Below, one piece after another: positions 61,233 to 64,000 of a stretch of 64,000 nucleotides of DNA. Source of the DNA: UBA1941 sp046329555 (GTDB lineage: Bacteria > Bacteroidota > Bacteroidia > Chitinophagales > LD1); NCBI GenBank assembly GCA_046329555.1, contig JAXLUK010000001.1, positions 310,001-374,000 of the forward strand, written 5' to 3'. The first letter of the stretch is position 1. Every line of letters begins with the position of its first letter. The notes below the pieces were generated by a model. It worked only from the letters and a program-made list of their open reading frames with translations, was not told where the DNA came from and searched no databases. The position numbers and the translations under genes were made by a program.

Positions 61233-62399
61233 CTATCCCGCATACGAAAATTCGCCGTAAATACTTTTAATCAGCACCTCCTGTTGTGCAGCAGCTTCTA
61301 CGTGGCCAATTACTTGTGCGGCAATACCAAACTGTTGCGCCACGGCCATTATATCAGCCGCATCGGCTTCGTCAACATAAACTTCCATACGCGTGCCGCA
61401 ATTCAACACCTTGAACATTTCCTGCCACGGTGTTCCCGATTCCTTTTGTATCAACTCGAACAAAGGCGGCACAGGCAGCAAATTATCCTTCACCAATCGC
61501 AACCCTTCAACATAATGCAACACCTTAGTTTGCGCCCCTCCGGTACAATTAATCAATCCGTGAATTTTTCCGGGTAACACTTCTTGCCACTTTTTCACCA
61601 CGGGTGCAAATGTCCGAGTAGGCGACAGCAGCGCTTCGCCAACGGTTAAAGGTGTTCCTGCTAATGTATCGGTTAACATTTTCGAACCGCTGTATACCAA
61701 ATCCTCAGCAAGCAATTCCTCAAAAGTTTCCGGATATCGCTCAGCATAATAACGCCCCAGCAAATCGTGCCGCGCTGCGGTCAATCCATTGCTGGAAATG
61801 CCGCTGTTGTAGGTGGCTTCATAAACTGCCCTTCCCGCTGATGCCAGTCCCACAATCACATCGCCCGGTTTGATGCGCTCGGTGAGAATTAAATCGCTAC
61901 GCTTCATGCGCACCGTCATGGCCGCATCCACCGTAATCGTTCTAACCAAATCGCCTAAGTCTGCCGTCTCTCCGCCGGTCAAACAGATCGTAATACCGTG
62001 CTGCCGCAGCATCGTACAAAATTCATCAGTGCCCTGAATAATGGCTGCAATAACCTCACCGGGAATACGGTGCTTGTTGCGATTGATAACCGAGGTCAGC
62101 AAAAAATTATCCGTGGCGCCAATGCACAACAAATCATCCAGATTCATCACCACAGCATCTTGCGCAATGCCTTTCCATACGCCAACATCGCCGGTTTCCT
62201 TCCAATACAAATACGCTAAAATTGATTTCGTGCCGCTGCCATCAGCGCTCATGGCATTGCACCACGCTGCATCACCGCCTAAAAGATCATCGTATATCTT
62301 ACAAAAAGCCTTCGGATACAATCCGTGATGCAACTGCTTCACGGCCGCATGTACCTCTTCTTTGGAAGCCGAAACACCTCTTGCTGCGTATTTGTCCAT
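61233..62399 (-). CDS. purM: Phosphoribosylformylglycinamidine cyclo-ligase (AIR synthase)
   Basis: A 388-residue AIR synthase of the longer Bacteroidota form, catalysing the fifth step of purine synthesis. Motifs: MDKYAARGVSASKEE, ADGSGTKSILAYLYW, GIAQDAVVMNLDDLLCIGA, GGETADLGDLVR and GLASAGRAVYEATYNSGISSNG. The FGAM binding and ATP-grasp-like halves are both present. It is the last gene of the aroB-aroA-purM operon, beginning 9 bp after the aroA stop. No other pur genes are nearby. Confidence 0.92.
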   Translation of the reverse strand: MDKYAARGVSASKEEVHAAVKQLHHGLYPKAFCKIYDDLLGGDAAWCNAMSADGSGTKSILAYLYWKETGDVGVWKGIAQDAVVMNLDDLLCIGATDNFLLTSVINRNKHRIPGEVIAAIIQGTDEFCTMLRQHGITICLTGGETADLGDLVRTITVDAAMTVRMKRSDLILTERIKPGDVIVGLASAGRAVYEATYNSGISSNGLTAARHDLLGRYYAERYPETFEELLAEDLVYSGSKMLTDTLAGTPLTVGEALLSPTRTFAPVVKKWQEVLPGKIHGLINCTGGAQTKVLHYVEGLRLVKDNLLPVPPLFELIQKESGTPWQEMFKVLNCGTRMEVYVDEADAADIMAVAQQFGIAAQVIGHVEAAAQQEVLIKSIYGEFSYAG

Positions 62400-62408
62400 A
62401 TGCCTGCT

Positions 62409-63620
62409 TTAGCTTGGAAACAACTGTTGCAGCTGCTGCCAAAACAAAGGAAATGATTTTTCCACCACCTCGGGCGCTTCAATGTCAACAGGTGCCAACA
62501 CACCCAGTGGCGCAAAGGCCATGGCCATGCGATGGTCGCCATAAGTGGCAAAGCGCGTTCCCGGTTGCAACTTAAACGCACCTGTTATACTAAAAACGCC
62601 TGCTTCTTCTTGTAATGTCACGCCCGTTTTGCTGAGTTCATGTTGCATGGCCGCAAGGCGGTCGGTTTCTTTAATCCGTAATGAATCTAATCCGGTAAAG
62701 CGCCATTTCAAACCCCGGGCTGCCGCTATCACCATCATCGTCATCGCTACATCCGGATGGCGGGTAAAATCGATGAGCCAATTTTCATCCTCCACCTTAC
62801 CATTCGTTTTTTTAATAGTCGTGCCATCGGCCAAAAAGGAAGTTTCTATAGCTAACCGCCGCAGCCATTCGCTAATTACTTTATCCCCCTGCGCCGACTG
62901 CCCATCCAACCCCGGAAAAGAAACCTGCGCCTGAGGCGATAAGGCAGCCAAAGCATAAAAATAACTGGCAGCCGACCAATCCGCACCGATTCGAGCCGTG
63001 ATTGGTTGCACTTGCTGCGGCGCCACCTGCCAACCCTGTTCAGTGGCGGTAATGGCTATGCCACATTGCTGCAAACAAGCCAAGGTAAGTTCTACATAAG
63101 GCGCAGATACCAATGCGTCCGTTAATTGAATGGAAATACCATGCGGAAGAAAAGCACCGATGAGCAACAAAGCAGAAATATACTGACTGCTAATGGAGCC
63201 GCTGATGCGCACCTCACTACCTATTTTTTGTTGATTCACCGGAATACATTCCAATGGCGGAAAACCCGGTGTACCCAGATAATCAATTCTGAAACCTAAT
63301 TGCATCAAGGCTTTCACCAATTCACCAATAGGCCGCTGATGCATGCGCAGGGTTCCTTTCAGCATGCGATGCTGACCGCTGGCGCAATAGTAGGCACACA
63401 AAAAACGCATGGCCGTGCCGGCATCGGCAACATCCGTTACAAAAGTGGTTTGTTTTAACGCTTGTTGCAGCAAACGCGTATCTCTGGCATCACTGATATG
63501 CGGCATTTGAATTTGATTTCCAGCCAAAGCCTGTAAAATTAACCAGCGGTTGCTCTCACTTTTCGACAGTGGCAATTGCACCCAACCTGAAGGCGCTTTT
63601 CCGGTATAATCAACCACCAT
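62409..63620 (-). CDS. aroA: 3-phosphoshikimate 1-carboxyvinyltransferase
   Basis: A 403-residue EPSP synthase, the sixth enzyme of the shikimate pathway and the glyphosate target. Motifs: LPLSKSESNRWLILQALAG (substrate-binding), DAGTAMRFLCAYYC, the KGTLRMHQRPIGELVKAL region, GSISSQYISALLLIG and GDHRMAMAFAPLG near the C-terminus. It is somewhat divergent from the class I form in the first motif region, so it may be less glyphosate sensitive, but this cannot be read from sequence. The start at 63620 overlaps aroB by 11 nt. Confidence 0.93.
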   Translation of the reverse strand: MVVDYTGKAPSGWVQLPLSKSESNRWLILQALAGNQIQMPHISDARDTRLLQQALKQTTFVTDVADAGTAMRFLCAYYCASGQHRMLKGTLRMHQRPIGELVKALMQLGFRIDYLGTPGFPPLECIPVNQQKIGSEVRISGSISSQYISALLLIGAFLPHGISIQLTDALVSAPYVELTLACLQQCGIAITATEQGWQVAPQQVQPITARIGADWSAASYFYALAALSPQAQVSFPGLDGQSAQGDKVISEWLRRLAIETSFLADGTTIKKTNGKVEDENWLIDFTRHPDVAMTMMVIAAARGLKWRFTGLDSLRIKETDRLAAMQHELSKTGVTLQEEAGVFSITGAFKLQPGTRFATYGDHRMAMAFAPLGVLAPVDIEAPEVVEKSFPLFWQQLQQLFPS

Positions 63621-64000
63621 AATTTTTGATTTGTTGCGATAACTCTTGCACCGCTGCAATGGCCTGTGCTTCACCCACGGTTACATCCAATTCCACCTGG
63701 CCAATTCCTTTCAGCAAAACAAAGCGAATCTGGCCGTTGCGATTTTTTTTGTCATTTTTTAAATAGGTGATGATTCGTTCTGTATAAGGCTCCAAATCCC
63801 ATTCAAAGCCATACAAGCCCAAAATGAATCTTGCCAGCTGCTGATAATCTTGCGCAGGCAAACGACCCGTGCGCCAGGAAAGAAACGCAGCTGCCATTAA
63901 TCCTAGTGCCACCGCCTCACCATGCAAAATATCCTGTGCATCTTCCAGCAAGGCACTTTCAATAGCATGACCCAAGGTATGCCCTAAATTGAGTGATTTG
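63610..64000 (-). CDS. aroB: 3-dehydroquinate synthase, partial (C-terminal part)
   Basis: About 129 codons of the C-terminal half of AroB lie within the window; the rest is beyond the right edge. The stretch begins in the conserved KSLNLGHTLGHAIES motif, which binds the catalytic metal and substrate, and continues through GEAVALGLMAAAFLS and KNDKKNRNGQIRFVLLKGIG. AroB makes 3-dehydroquinate from DAHP, the second step of the shikimate pathway. It overlaps aroA by 11 nt, so the two are translated together. Confidence 0.93.
   Translation of the reverse strand, partial: KSLNLGHTLGHAIESALLEDAQDILHGEAVALGLMAAAFLSWRTGRLPAQDYQQLARFILGLYGFEWDLEPYTERIITYLKNDKKNRNGQIRFVLLKGIGQVELDVTVGEAQAIAAVQELSQQIKNYGG

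Noticed and set aside
61185..61577. 130-codon open frame opposite the purM 3' end
   Set aside because: It is antisense to a well-conserved gene, with His/Arg/Leu-rich low-complexity content typical of shadow frames.
1..64000. CRISPR arrays, tRNA or rRNA genes, prophage
   Set aside because: No regularly spaced direct repeats with unique spacers, no recognisable tRNA or rRNA sequences, and no phage structural genes were seen by eye. A tRNAscan or CRISPRfinder run would settle it.

Overview
This window looks like a chromosomal segment of a Bacteroidota bacterium, probably from the Chitinophagales/Sphingobacteriales side. The evidence is a PorT-type protein of the type IX secretion system (T9SS) directly after ubiE, a secreted protein with a T9SS type A C-terminal domain, a 1744-residue adhesin with SprB-like repeats and a gliding-motility (type B) C-terminal domain, a TonB receptor with a carboxypeptidase-like N-terminal domain, fused FtcD, RNase Y, and promoter boxes of the Bacteroidota TAnnTTTG type with almost no Shine-Dalgarno sequences. 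Base composition is moderate, apart from a few short GC-rich intergenic islands.

Layout. 1-5.4 kb: an AT-rich TPR protein, DNA polymerase IV, an MCE-domain protein and an OstA/LptA-like protein, then a non-coding stretch with a 24-bp tandem repeat. 5.4-14.4 kb (minus strand): glycosyltransferase, DnaG, MnmD, a diheme cytochrome lipoprotein, a giant NtrY-like histidine kinase and MazG. 14.5-25.6 kb: FtcD (plus), then on the minus strand a DUF1800/DUF1501 secretion pair, a membrane protein with its glycosyltransferase, a lipoprotein with FolD, LepA and a tiny lipoprotein. 25.7-33.2 kb: SucA, LptB, alpha-amylase, DnaX and a rhomboid protease. 33.3-39.8 kb: a small secreted protein, the giant adhesin and FolP in one tight plus-strand cluster. 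39.8-43.4 kb: a HigB/HigA toxin-antitoxin pair, QueA, UbiE and PorT. 43.4-64 kb: DprA, an M1 peptidase fused to a beta-barrel-like domain, RmuC, proline dehydrogenase/SDR/Ddl, a radical SAM protein, a TonB receptor, a small coiled-coil protein, ZapA, RNase Y, a glycosyltransferase, an ECF sigma factor, and a purM/aroA/aroB operon that runs off the right edge. Most genes are housekeeping: replication, folate, cell wall, envelope lipid transport, translation and shikimate.

The most notable things are not ordinary genes. (1) Two 198-bp foldback (MITE-like) elements lie at 28489-28686 and 40137-40334. Each has landed in the last codons of a plus-strand gene (sucA and higB) and supplies its new stop codon. 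Removing each element with one copy of its short target duplication restores a normal C-terminus; for higB it also restores a toxin frame that overlaps higA by 14 nt. Stems are preserved between the copies by paired base changes. (2) dnaX carries a ten-A run at the end of domain III, and both alternative frames stop within three codons, which is the layout of a gamma/tau slippage site. (3) About eleven genes have a TAnnTTTG-like box exactly 4 nt before the start codon, which suggests leaderless transcripts. (4) The DUF1501 protein combines a Tat-type signal with a T9SS sorting domain, while its DUF1800 partner has no visible signal.
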